64,000 nt of DNA from Anaeromicrobium sediminis (GTDB taxonomy: Bacteria; Bacillota; Clostridia; Peptostreptococcales; Thermotaleaceae). Of this stretch, positions 45,001 through 52,920 are shown one piece after another. The notes below the pieces were generated by a model that had not been told where the DNA came from, made no database searches, and saw only the letters and a list, made by a program, of their open reading frames with translations. The translations under genes were made by a program, and so were the position numbers. The stretch is from NCBI RefSeq assembly GCF_002270055.1, contig NZ_NIBG01000003.1, forward strand, positions 262,817 through 326,816, written 5' to 3'. Within the stretch, counting starts at the first letter, position 1. Each line of letters starts with the position of its first letter.

Positions 45001-45093
45001 TCTACCATATTAACCTTAGTTGTAGTACCTACAATTTATTCCATGGTTGAAAATAAAATGATGAAAAGAAAGAAAAAAGAAAAGGTAGCTTAA
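42037..45093 (+). CDS. efflux RND transporter permease (AcrB/MMPL-like)
   Basis: A 1018-residue resistance-nodulation-division pump with twelve helices and two large extracytoplasmic loops. It shows the HAE1 layout: helix 1 followed by YPGAAPEDVEELVSKVIEDEV, the TM4 proton-relay region ALGMLVDNAIVVSD with its aspartates, and the second-half counterpart GLVSLLGIVVNNAIVLIDYIN. It exports drugs, fatty acids or other amphiphiles using the proton gradient. With its adaptor and MarR regulator it forms one operon; no outer-membrane partner is expected in a Gram-positive. Confidence 0.95.
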   Translation: MSKGITHAAIKNKKMTILMIVLTLIVGLYSYYVLPRQESPDISAPVARITTVYPGAAPEDVEELVSKVIEDEVANVEGVDYVRSTSKSGLSTVIVYLKDGADPDESWDDLREKIQPVQGKLPSECRPIDINTNLVDTAGIIISMTGEGYSYQELASYADNFKKELSKIDGVKRFEINGELDKEISVEVDIDKLNHYGLSLDDIGNIIQSQNISIPSGDVDNGKSKISVQSNGTYESIDEIRNTILMSSGDGNILRLKDIASVEYEIDDSSPRFKQDGKDAVLLTGYFEETLNVVLVGNEVEDKIEELKGSLPGDIEFNEVIFQPKDVEKSINDFIINLIESIVFVILVVFFGMGGRNAIIVSTAIPLSICMSFVIMYFTGIKLEQMSISALIIALGMLVDNAIVVSDSIQGYIDDGLAKFEACVKGTKDVAMSMLTSTLTTVLAFAPLLFIGSAVGEYIFGVPSVVIIALMNSYVCAMITTPTLAYIFFKKSKKKAQKESKLRNFFDKLLKTAMKRKVAMIICAVIGFVSMGVALKGLEVSMFPKADKDLIYINITSENSSDLSLTEDIADNVVALMAEEPEVIETASGIGDSLPKFYMTVRSSSKSNDLAQVLLKIDLKESTRFKNRSELLVYLQDKLDKNIVGGKTKANLLDAGSGGDSPINIRLYSDSIEDLQIATDMLTEAIAGVEGTMNIDDDFASKEYQFKVNVDMDKASIYGISKYDVQGEVSRALRGKNSSTFRKNGNEYDIIVKSDITTKEDLENLAIKSSITGKKVLLKEVAEVSLEAQYPLIRRYDRERTSTITSDLKNGYTAGNVEKEIKKIVKDLDIPSNVRLDFDGEASSITDSFSDLGILSILSLLLIICVLVFQFNSYMQPIVILSTIPLATIGAVWSLFLTRQPLSFTAMLGLVSLLGIVVNNAIVLIDYINSERESGKSIDEACSSAVDRRFRPIMLSTTTTVIGLVPLVLAGGEMFRPMAIALMGGLSISTILTLVVVPTIYSMVENKMMKRKKKEKVA

Positions 45094-45097
45094 TATA

Positions 45098-45130
45098 AAA
45101 ATCCCCACTCAATTTGGTGGGGATTAATTT
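45098..45130. terminator. bidirectional terminator
   Basis: A 9-bp stem AATCCCCAC / GTGGGGATT with an 8-nt loop and T/A runs on both sides, between the convergent RND pump and CMD genes. Confidence 0.8.
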
Positions 45131-45134
45131 TATT

Positions 45135-45491
45135 TTATTTGAATTTATTTTCTAAATGTTTTACAAGGGGTGCTATTTGAACTAACGTTGGAGCACCTTT
45201 CATCCATACTTGTTGTTTTAATACTTCAAGGATTTCTTCCTTAGTAGCACCATATTTAATAGCCTTATTCATTTCAAGTTTTGAACGAGTCTCATTGTCA
45301 TCAAATATGGCTGTTGCTAAAGCTATTAAATATCTATATTTTAGGGGAATTACTCCACCTTCCCAAATTTCATGATGGTATGATGCAATAATCCTTTGAA
45401 AATCTTCTCCAAAGGCATTAGATACCATTACTCCTGGTGGTATGAAACCAATTTCCTCTTTAAATTCTTGCTCTAATTTTTTTCTATCCAT
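45135..45491 (-). CDS. carboxymuconolactone decarboxylase-family protein
   Basis: A 118-residue CMD-fold protein (LIALATAIFDDNETRSKLEMNKAIKYGATKEEILEVLKQQVWMKGAPTLVQIAPLVK). The AhpD redox pair CxxC is absent, so it is not a peroxidase-type member. Its role is unknown. AGGAGGGAT precedes the ATG. No operon partner. Confidence 0.8.
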   Translation of the reverse strand: MDRKKLEQEFKEEIGFIPPGVMVSNAFGEDFQRIIASYHHEIWEGGVIPLKYRYLIALATAIFDDNETRSKLEMNKAIKYGATKEEILEVLKQQVWMKGAPTLVQIAPLVKHLENKFK

Positions 45492-45698
45492 AATAATCCC
45501 TCCTGTGAACTTTTCCTAATATATATATATAGGATACCTATTTACATGGGAAAAGTATGTAATATTTGTTACGATTTGTAAAACTATAATTTAAATTTCA
45601 TATTTTATTAAACAAGGGCTGTTATGCAGCGGATTTTGGGACAAAATATTGACTGCCTGCATAATTTATAGTAAAAGAACACTTAAGGTGGAGGTAGT

Positions 45699-46514
45699 AT
45701 GATCGCAAGGTATATATTAATTTTTTTCCCATTCATAACAATCTTACTATCTATGTATCTTATGTACTTTACAGATATGTGGAAGAGAACTATTAGCAGA
45801 ATATATTATTTTTTAAATCTAATATGGATTACCATATTTTTAATGAACTTTCATGAACCTATCTGTAGTGCTGATTTACTAATAAAGTATAATACTTGGG
45901 ATAGGGAAATATTTAATGTAGGTGCAGTGGCTATTCTTTTAATCCTGGCTATTAAATTTATGGAGATAACATTCTTTTCCACGATAAATATTAAAAAGTT
46001 TTCATTTAAAGGAATGGAAATGACTGTAGATGATATGAAAGAATTTAAGCATATAAGTAGGCTGGGAAAGGATAATCATAAAATTTCAGCTAATGTGGTA
46101 AAGGCACAAAATCGTATAATATGTGAAATGGAAAAATATATTGAAAGTCAAGAATTCTATCCTCCTATCTTATATGAGAATTTAGTAGCAAAATATCAGA
46201 ACCTGAGAAAAGATGTGAAGATAAGATGTTTTGATGATAATACAGAAGGCTTAAGAAAGATGGCTCAAACAAACAAGCTAGAAATAGAAAAATTAACCCA
46301 TATAATGTGTACACTTAAAGAACATGGTGTATGTATATGTAAAACAAAATGTGGGAAAAAAATATATGGTCTTATTGATACTAAATTTACACCAGATGAT
46401 ATGATTGTAGTTATAGAGGGAAGTAATACTATAAATGGAGAACACCTAATAGTTAGAAATATAATAGGCATATTAGACTTACATTTACACATTGAAGTTG
46501 AAAGAATGGAATAA
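45699..46514 (+). CDS. membrane protein of unknown function
   Basis: A 271-residue protein not recognised. Three hydrophobic helices are visible in the first 95 residues (near 4-24, 35-52 and 75-93); the rest is a soluble domain of about 175 residues with four cysteines in CTLKEHGVCICKTKCG (about residues 209-224), a cluster that could bind metal. AGGTGGAGG precedes the ATG. The small basic protein gene follows 58 bp later and may be co-transcribed. Confidence 0.7.
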   Translation: MIARYILIFFPFITILLSMYLMYFTDMWKRTISRIYYFLNLIWITIFLMNFHEPICSADLLIKYNTWDREIFNVGAVAILLILAIKFMEITFFSTINIKKFSFKGMEMTVDDMKEFKHISRLGKDNHKISANVVKAQNRIICEMEKYIESQEFYPPILYENLVAKYQNLRKDVKIRCFDDNTEGLRKMAQTNKLEIEKLTHIMCTLKEHGVCICKTKCGKKIYGLIDTKFTPDDMIVVIEGSNTINGEHLIVRNIIGILDLHLHIEVERME

Positions 46515-46572
46515 AAATTTAACTTTAATATACAAAAAAGCATAATATATTATTAAGAAGGGGTGATTATTT

Positions 46573-46749
46573 ATGGCTTCAAGTAAAGCGAAAATTTTAA
46601 AAAAAATGAAAAAGATAATGGAAAATAAGTCTAAAAATAAAACTCCCCGTTCTCAGACCTATGAGGAGTACACTTTTGAAGTGAGTGGCAGTGAAGAGTA
46701 TGAAGCCAAACTAAAAAAAATGAAAGAAAAATTTTTAGACAAAATTTAA
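46573..46749 (+). CDS. small charged protein of unknown function
   Basis: A 58-residue frame (MASSKAKILKKMKKIMENKS at the start), very lysine-rich in its first half and acidic in the middle (YEEYTFEVSGSEEYEAK), ending MKEKFLDKI. AAGGGGTG precedes the ATG by 9 nt and a terminator follows at once, which supports a real gene. Not recognised. Confidence 0.6.
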   Translation: MASSKAKILKKMKKIMENKSKNKTPRSQTYEEYTFEVSGSEEYEAKLKKMKEKFLDKI

Positions 46750-46752
46750 ATG

Positions 46753-46779
46753 GAAAGAGTGACATGGTCACTCTTTTAG
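46753..46779. terminator. bidirectional terminator
   Basis: A 10-bp stem AAAGAGTGAC / GTCACTCTTT with a 3-nt loop, between the small charged protein gene and the convergent glycosidase gene. Confidence 0.82.
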
Positions 46780-46780
46780 T

Positions 46781-48358
46781 TTATTCTAATGTTAAAATTC
46801 CACCCTCAACCTTATCTACAGTAAGTACATTACTGATATTACTTTCATTGTGAAGTCTGTCTAATGCAGTAATTACATAAGTGTAATCTTTATTTTGTGC
46901 TGTTTTATCAATGAAAAACTGAAAATTAGAATTAGGATCTTTTCTTACAGTTCCTATTAAATTTTTTGGATTTTGGATATCTAAATTAGTTAAGGAATCT
47001 CCTTCAACTCTATATATGGCGTAATAGGAAACATCATCATAATCTTGAGATTCCCAATACATGCATACCCCTAGATTTTCCCTAGAAATATACAAGGAAT
47101 TAGGAACTAGTGGTGCCACATTATCTAACCAAGGCATAGTAGGAATTAATGCAGGATATTTATATACATGATTTTTATATGTATCACTAATACCCTTTGG
47201 ATTGTTTATAAGTTGTTTTGCACTAAAGAACATACTTCCCTTTACTTGTGGAAATTTCAAGTTATATAGTGATTGATTTGCCATTTCTTCTGAGTTTTTC
47301 CATTTATTTACTTTATAAGCGGCTTGACCTATGTATAAGTGCACATCTTTGGTATTAACTTCATTAGACCACCAATTTACTAAGGTTTCATAAGGAGCAG
47401 GAGTGAAACCAAAATTCCAATATATTTGAGGTGCTATATAGTCTATAGTATGGGTATTTATCCAATATCTAGTATCAGCATATAAACTATCGTAACTAGC
47501 GTGTCCACCATTAGTATTTGAACCTGTTGGGTCTATAGATGCATTCCTCCAAATACCAAAGGGACTAACTCCAAATTTAACCCAGTTCTTTTCTGATTTT
47601 ATTCCATCATAAATTTCCTTTACAAAGGTATTAACATTGTTGCGTCTCCATGTATCCTTGCTTAAATACATACCTTTCCCATATAAATTATAAGATTTGT
47701 CATCTGGAAAATCTTGACCAGCCACCTTGTAGGGGTAAAAATAGTCATCAAATTGAACTGCATCAATATCATAATTCTTAACTACTTCTAAAACACCATT
47801 TACTATAAACTCACGGGCCTGAACATTACCAGGATCGTAATATAGCTTATTTCCATAAGAAATTACCCAATCGGGATTTTTCCTTGCTGGATGATCTAGT
47901 GAAAGTAAATCTAAATTGTTTTTTGTACTTATTCTATAAGGGTTAAACCAAGCATGAAACTCCATATTATTTTTATGAGCTTCTTCAACCATAAACTCAA
48001 GTGGGTCATATCCAGGATCAACTCCTTGAGTTCCCGTTAAAAATTCAGACCAAGGAACATACTCAGATGGATAAAAGGAATCAGAAGTAGGCCTAATTTG
48101 TACTACTATAGCATTAATACCCATATCCTTTAAATTTTTGATCATATGAATAAATTCTTTTTTTTGTACATCAACACTAAGACGTTTTTGAGACGGCCAG
48201 TCTATATTATATACAGTAGCTATCCAAGCAGAACGAAGTTCACGCTTTGGATATACATCTGGTATATTTTCTAATCCATAGGATACTGTTGAACTCATCC
48301 CTAAAGAAAAAGATAATATAGCAGATAGAAGTAGTTTTTTTATAATATTTTTTTTCAT
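46781..48358 (-). CDS. secreted GHL10/DUF187 family glycoside hydrolase
   Basis: A 525-residue exported protein. Signal peptide (residues 1-29), then the GHL10 (YngK-like, DUF187) TIM-barrel region: ELRSAWIATVYNIDWPSQK, VVQIRPTSDSFYPSEYVPWSEFLTGTQG, FHAWFNPYRIS, YDIDAVQFDDYFYPY and FGVSPFGIWRN. A fibronectin-like C-terminal part covers about residues 425-520. Relatives are thought to cleave peptidoglycan-type or other polysaccharides. AGAGGGGAATC precedes the ATG. It is a single gene. Confidence 0.92.
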   Translation of the reverse strand: MKKNIIKKLLLSAILSFSLGMSSTVSYGLENIPDVYPKRELRSAWIATVYNIDWPSQKRLSVDVQKKEFIHMIKNLKDMGINAIVVQIRPTSDSFYPSEYVPWSEFLTGTQGVDPGYDPLEFMVEEAHKNNMEFHAWFNPYRISTKNNLDLLSLDHPARKNPDWVISYGNKLYYDPGNVQAREFIVNGVLEVVKNYDIDAVQFDDYFYPYKVAGQDFPDDKSYNLYGKGMYLSKDTWRRNNVNTFVKEIYDGIKSEKNWVKFGVSPFGIWRNASIDPTGSNTNGGHASYDSLYADTRYWINTHTIDYIAPQIYWNFGFTPAPYETLVNWWSNEVNTKDVHLYIGQAAYKVNKWKNSEEMANQSLYNLKFPQVKGSMFFSAKQLINNPKGISDTYKNHVYKYPALIPTMPWLDNVAPLVPNSLYISRENLGVCMYWESQDYDDVSYYAIYRVEGDSLTNLDIQNPKNLIGTVRKDPNSNFQFFIDKTAQNKDYTYVITALDRLHNESNISNVLTVDKVEGGILTLE

Positions 48359-48635
48359 CAGATTCCCCTCTTTTTCGACAGTTATACTATTATTATAAAT
48401 TAGGTTTAATGATAAGTATATAGTGCATTTGATACCTTTTACAAAGAAGTTTAATGAACAATTAATAACTGATTTTATATAGAAAAAGAGAGGTGTTCGC
48501 TTGGGGTGTGTTTAATCCTTGAAAAGGGGAATGATTTTTTGTAAAAAAAATATTGCAAAAAAGTCACAACCCTATTAATTTTATAGGAGATACTTTATAT
48601 AATCAATGGATGTAAAAAAGAAAGGAAGTGAAAGT

Positions 48636-49478
48636 GTGAACGGTAAAAATTTCAATACTCCTATGGAAATTGCTGAACATACAGTAGGAGTAGGAGTAAA
48701 GAAGGTTAACAAGTCATGGATCAAACAGTTATTTGTAGGTTTAGTAGCAGGAGCATTTATAGCATTTGCAGCAGAAGGATCTAACATGGCAGCATTTAAT
48801 TTATTTGGAAACCCTGATGCTTATGGACTAGGAAAGGCTTTAGCTGGAGCTATATTTGCCACAGGTCTTATGATGGTAGTAATAGCAGGTGGTGATTTAT
48901 TTACAGGGAATAATTTAATAATATTAAGCGTACTTGAGAAGAAAACTACTATAAGTCAAATGTTGAGAAACTGGTTCTTTGTTTACATAGGAAACTTTAT
49001 AGGGTCTGTGTTGATAGCATATATGATTGTAGAATCAGGTCAATTACATAGTGGGGCTAATGGATTAGCTGCAGTTACTATGAAGATTGCATCTTATAAA
49101 GTGTCATTATCTTTTATGCAGGCATTTTACTTAGGCGTTATGTGTAACTGGATAGTTTGTCTAGCTGTTTGGATGGCTTATGGAGCTAAAGATGTAGCAG
49201 GTAAGATACTGGCTATGTTCTTCCCAATATGGCTATTTGTAACTTCTGGATTTGAACATAGTGTAGCAAATATGTACTATGTACCTGTTGGTATTTTAGC
49301 AAAGGCTAATGCAGAATATGTTGAGGCTTCCCATTTGTCAGCTGAAAAATTAGCTAACTTAAATTGGGGAAGCTTTATAACTAATAACTTAATTCCTGTA
49401 ACATTAGGGAATATAGTTGGAGGAGTAGTATTCGTAGGTGGAATTTACTGGTTCTTATATTTAAAAAAAGATAAATAA
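48636..49478 (+). CDS. formate/nitrite transporter (FNT) family channel
   Basis: A 280-residue FocA/NirC-type channel with six helices for small monovalent anions (formate, nitrite or hydrosulfide). It shows FAAEGSNMAAFNLFG, GGDLFTGNNLIILSVL and LGVMCNWIVCLAVWMA, with the central histidine of the family in FEHSVANMYYVPVG. GTG 48636 is chosen: AAGGAAG lies 8 nt upstream and the protein then begins NGKNFNTPMEIAEHTV like other members. ATG 48606 has its ribosome site 16 nt away. A terminator follows. Confidence 0.9.
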   Translation: MNGKNFNTPMEIAEHTVGVGVKKVNKSWIKQLFVGLVAGAFIAFAAEGSNMAAFNLFGNPDAYGLGKALAGAIFATGLMMVVIAGGDLFTGNNLIILSVLEKKTTISQMLRNWFFVYIGNFIGSVLIAYMIVESGQLHSGANGLAAVTMKIASYKVSLSFMQAFYLGVMCNWIVCLAVWMAYGAKDVAGKILAMFFPIWLFVTSGFEHSVANMYYVPVGILAKANAEYVEASHLSAEKLANLNWGSFITNNLIPVTLGNIVGGVVFVGGIYWFLYLKKDK

Positions 49479-49479
49479 A

Positions 49480-49513
49480 AAAAGTGACTAAGAGTTTTCT
49501 TAGTCACTTTTCT
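49480..49513 (+). terminator. rho-independent terminator
   Basis: A 14-bp perfect stem AAAAGTGACTAAGA / TCTTAGTCACTTTT with a 4-nt loop. Confidence 0.88.
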
Positions 49514-50281
49514 AATTATCTATATCCGAACGATGGTTTAAAAGTAAAGTCATTTAATGAACCCTATTTAAAATTAATTGAAAAAACATAGGCGTAAGTT
49601 TTCTCCATAGTAAGCTAGACACGGCATATTTATTAAAGAGAACAAGTAATTAATAATGTGAGTATTACAAAAAGGTTTTTTAATTACCCTTTCCCATCTA
49701 AATAAAAGTAGAGGTTCGTTTTTAATAACTTCACTATGATTAAAAATTTAAATAGCATTTTTACCCGAACTAACATAATTATCTATGGGGGTATAAGAAT
49801 TTAAATTAGCTCTAGGAGCAAGTGAGGGCTATTCTATCAGTTATTATCTTTCCTATTTTTTATTTATCCGAACAATTAGGTTTTTTAAGATTTTGAATAT
49901 TAATACTTACAATTTTCTGTAGGTGAGTATTTAGAAAGTTATAAGTTTGGTGAAAGATCACATCTGGGTCGTTTCCGAAGACTGTGTGAATAATTCTAAT
50001 ATTACCATGCCTATCCTTTGTAAATATGAGATATATAGCTATTGCCTTCCATCAATTGACTATATATCCCATTGTTTAATTATAGGAAGTTTTTTTATAG
50101 TAGGTGCAGTAATGGCCTATTAAATACGAGTAAAATCATCATAATCATATATTTTATCTCTTCATGAACACGGGGCTGTGAGATTATTATGAAAGGATCC
50201 TAACTAAGGACCATTAACATATATCTCACTATATTTTATGAAAAAGTGTACAAGAGTGTGAGTAAATAAGGACAAATTATT
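49514..50281. pseudogene. 768-bp region without intact genes; possible decayed coding sequence
   Basis: No open frame of useful length on either strand. Scattered + strand fragments read like protein, for example SVIIFPIFYLSEQLGFLRF near 49837-49893 and IIGSFFIVGAVMAY near 50081-50122, both hydrophobic and similar in style to DMT-type permeases, but broken by stops and frame changes. Base composition is closer to that of coding than to the very AT-rich spacers elsewhere. It may be a decayed transporter gene; evidence is weak and no parent gene is identified. Confidence 0.3.
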
Positions 50282-50312
50282 AAAAAAAAAATAGAGTGAT
50301 AATTTCACTCTA
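50282..50312 (-). terminator. rho-independent terminator of the LysO pair
   Basis: An 8-bp stem TAGAGTGA / TCACTCTA with a 5-nt loop, then nine T residues on the minus strand; the stem includes the stop codon of the downstream lysO gene. Confidence 0.82.
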
Positions 50313-50903
50313 CATATTGATAAGCATAGGAACCAATACAGGAACGCTAGATGATACTATTACTCCTGTTATAAAGGCTATTATGGAAGTTTTTGAGTTA
50401 GTAGAACTAGATATTATAGGTAAGGATGTGTCCATAGCCGTGGCTCCAGCTGGAGCTATAGATTCTAAATCTCCCATATATTTTGCTACTATAGGGATTA
50501 AAATAAGGGCGAATATTTCCCTTACCACATTAGATATAAATGCCAATGCACTTAATTCTGATGAATAATCTACCAATAATATGGATGATAGGGTGTACCA
50601 TCCAAATCCCGCACCTATGGCACTAGATTCGTTTACAGGAAGTCCTAAGAAAAAACCACCAATACAACTTCCTACTAAAGTGCCTAACATTACCATAATA
50701 GGTACTAACAATATTTTAAATCCCATATTTTTAATTTTATTAAAGGCACTTTTATTTCGACCTATATCTATTCCTACAAAGAGTAATAATAGACATAAAC
50801 CGATATCTACTATGGTAGAAGTATAAGGTAGTATGGATTCGTTAAAAAAGAAATAGCCACTACCAATTCCTACTACTACGGAAAGGATTATTTTAAAAGT
50901 CAT
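50310..50903 (-). CDS. lysO: LysO-type exporter, C-terminal part (separate gene)
   Basis: A 197-residue membrane protein covering the C-terminal two thirds of LysO (YbjE/DUF340), an L-lysine exporter in E. coli. It shows LFVGIDIGRN, NESSAIGAGFGWYTLSSILL and AGATAMDTSLPIISSSTN, the last holding conserved acidic and polar residues of the family. The preceding gene (50907-51221) carries the N-terminal part, 3 bp upstream; together they give 301 residues, the length of one-piece LysO. AAGGGGGC precedes the ATG. Confidence 0.85.
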   Translation of the reverse strand: MTFKIILSVVVGIGSGYFFFNESILPYTSTIVDIGLCLLLLFVGIDIGRNKSAFNKIKNMGFKILLVPIMVMLGTLVGSCIGGFFLGLPVNESSAIGAGFGWYTLSSILLVDYSSELSALAFISNVVREIFALILIPIVAKYMGDLESIAPAGATAMDTSLPIISSSTNSKTSIIAFITGVIVSSSVPVLVPMLINM

Positions 50904-50906
50904 TGC

Positions 50907-51221
50907 TTATGCCCCCTTTTTTATGCTCATGTTCTCCTTTTTATTGTCCTTCTCTATAAATTTCTTAATGGATTTTACTGCAAGTACACTAAACAAAATA
51001 GAAAAGAAAGAGAGAACCACAGCTTGATAACCTAATTTGAAAAAGGAACCTAATACATTTTTATCAATTCCTATTCGTATTCCCATAATAAAAAGTAGGA
51101 ATAAAAGACAAACATTTTGAAATAATTCCAACTTACTTAAAACTTTTTCTTTAGTCAATCCCTTAGAACCAAAGAATGCCCCAATAATTAAAATAGCCAA
51201 ATACAATAATAATCTACTCAT
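50907..51221 (-). CDS. LysO-type exporter, N-terminal part (separate gene)
   Basis: A 104-residue protein with three or four hydrophobic helices and the LysO N-terminal pattern GAFFGSKGLTKEKVLSKLELFQNVCLLFLLFIMGIRIGIDKNVL. It corresponds to the first third of E. coli LysO. AGGAGGTAAA precedes the ATG. Both parts have good ribosome sites, so this looks like a natural two-gene form rather than a frameshift. It is divergent from an amino-acid ABC importer, which fits import and export of related compounds. Confidence 0.82.
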   Translation of the reverse strand: MSRLLLYLAILIIGAFFGSKGLTKEKVLSKLELFQNVCLLFLLFIMGIRIGIDKNVLGSFFKLGYQAVVLSFFSILFSVLAVKSIKKFIEKDNKKENMSIKKGA

Positions 51222-51364
51222 AAATTTACCTCCTATGAAAGCATTTGACCTTATCTCCAGATTAAAATTATCACATATTTACAGAATTTACAAGGAAATT
51301 AAAATATAAGTTATTTCGTGAAATCATTGACGTAGTAATGATATGATGTTAAAATTTATCTATG

Positions 51365-51382
51365 GTATTCCGATTGGAATAC
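51365..51382. promoter_or_regulatory. inverted repeat in the ABC importer leader
   Basis: GTATTCC-gatt-GGAATAC, a 7-bp perfect inverted repeat just upstream of the ribosome site (AAGGAGGA) of the binding-protein gene. Operator or leader hairpin; which one is not clear. Confidence 0.45.
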
Positions 51383-51407
51383 TAAGGATTAAAAAGGAGG
51401 AAAATAA

Positions 51408-52223
51408 ATGCTTTTTAAAAACAAAAAAATAATAGGACTTTTAAGCTTAATTTTAATGATAGGATTACTAGCTGCATGTGGATTAAAGGAACCAGAAGTA
51501 AAGACTAGTGCTAGTAAAAAAGAAGGAAAACCTAGCATAGTAGTAGGGACATCAGGTGGTTATCATCCATTTACTTATTTAAACAATGAAGGTGAATTAG
51601 ATGGATTTGAAATAGATGTATGGAAAGAAATTGGAAAAAAAATGGATATAGAGGTAGAATTTAAAACAGCCGAATTCAGTGGATTATTTGGAATGTTAGA
51701 TTCAGGAAAAATAGATACTATAGCAAATCAGATAACTATAACAGAAGAAAGAAAAAATAAATATGAATTCGCATCACCATATGTTTATTCAGGTGCCCAA
51801 TTAATAGTAAAAGAAGGTAATGAAGAAATAAAATCTCTAGAAGACTTAATGGGTAAAAAAGTTGGTGTAAGTTTAGGTTCAAACTATGAATCTTTAATTA
51901 GAGAATATGATAAAAGCAATGAAATTAATATAATAACATATGAAGACTTTATAGGTTCATTACAGGATGTGGCAATTGGAAGAATTGATGCAGTTATGAA
52001 CGATAAATTAGCTGCAGCCATAAATATTAAAAAATCAGGACTAAAATTACAATTGGGAGGAGACTCTGTGTCAACGCTAGAAAATTCATTCCCATTTGTT
52101 AACAATGCTAAAAATAAGGCTATTATAGAGAAAATAAATAAGGCTTTAGAAGAAATGGCAAAGGACAATACTTTAAATGAGATATCTCAAAAATGGTTTG
52201 GGGTAGATGTAACAAGCAAGTAG
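51408..52223 (+). CDS. amino-acid ABC transporter, substrate-binding lipoprotein
   Basis: A 271-residue polar-amino-acid binding protein (SBP family 3): lipobox LLAAC (Cys24), then GYHPFTYLNNEGELDGFEIDVWKEIGKKM, ANQITITEERKNKYEFASPYVYSGAQLIVK and IGRIDAVMNDKLAA. It delivers substrate to the permease and ATPase encoded directly downstream. Its layout is close to cystine and general polar-amino-acid binders; the specific ligand is not predictable. Confidence 0.92.
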   Translation: MLFKNKKIIGLLSLILMIGLLAACGLKEPEVKTSASKKEGKPSIVVGTSGGYHPFTYLNNEGELDGFEIDVWKEIGKKMDIEVEFKTAEFSGLFGMLDSGKIDTIANQITITEERKNKYEFASPYVYSGAQLIVKEGNEEIKSLEDLMGKKVGVSLGSNYESLIREYDKSNEINIITYEDFIGSLQDVAIGRIDAVMNDKLAAAINIKKSGLKLQLGGDSVSTLENSFPFVNNAKNKAIIEKINKALEEMAKDNTLNEISQKWFGVDVTSK

Positions 52224-52237
52224 ACTGGAGATGAAAA

Positions 52238-52909
52238 ATGATTAATTTAGATTTTCAATTTATAATTGAGATTTTTCCAAAGTTATTAAGTTCTGTCCAT
52301 ATAACTCTATCTTTAACTTTAATTTCCATGTTTATTGGTATTTTTGTGGGAACTATGCTGGGAATAATACGAGTATATAAAATTAAGGCTTTAGATAAAT
52401 TAGCTAGTATATATATATCCTTTTTTAGAGGGACTCCATTAATAGTTCAATTGTTTATACTTTACTATGGTATGCCTCAAATAATACCAAAATTTGCTGA
52501 AGTAAGTGCATATATGGCAGCTTTTATAGGTCTTAGTCTGAATAGTGGTGCATATATGGCAGAAATAATAAGAAGTTCTATAAATGCCATAGATAAGGGC
52601 CAAATGGAAGCAGCTCTATCTGTTGGCATGACTAAGTGGCAGGCCATGAGACGAATAATATTTCCACAGGCATTTAGAATTGCAGTACCAGGCCTTGGAA
52701 ATACCTTTGTAAGTTTATTAAAGGAAACTTCCCTAGCTTTTGTGTTGGGAGTTTCAGAAGTGTTGGCAAAGGGAAAAATGATTTCAGCAGCCACATATAA
52801 GTTCTTTGAGACTTATTTAGCTGTAGCTATTATTTACTGGATTATTACTTTAACTTTCACTTATATACAAAGTAAAATAGAGAAAAGATTAAATACTGCA
52901 TATAGTTAG
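52238..52909 (+). CDS. amino-acid ABC transporter permease
   Basis: A 223-residue HisM/GlnP-type permease with five helices and the EAA loop SINAIDKGQMEAALSVGMTKWQAMRRIIFPQAFRIAVPGLGN. FFRGTPLIVQLFILYYGMPQI near the start is typical. It lies 14 bp after the binding-protein gene and 11 bp before the ATPase gene, in one operon. Confidence 0.94.
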   Translation: MINLDFQFIIEIFPKLLSSVHITLSLTLISMFIGIFVGTMLGIIRVYKIKALDKLASIYISFFRGTPLIVQLFILYYGMPQIIPKFAEVSAYMAAFIGLSLNSGAYMAEIIRSSINAIDKGQMEAALSVGMTKWQAMRRIIFPQAFRIAVPGLGNTFVSLLKETSLAFVLGVSEVLAKGKMISAATYKFFETYLAVAIIYWIITLTFTYIQSKIEKRLNTAYS

Positions 52910-52920
52910 GTGAGATAATC

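Noticed and set aside
50296..50826. Plus-strand frames opposite the LysO C-terminal gene
   Set aside because: Antisense to a clearly recognisable membrane protein gene with ribosome site and terminator.
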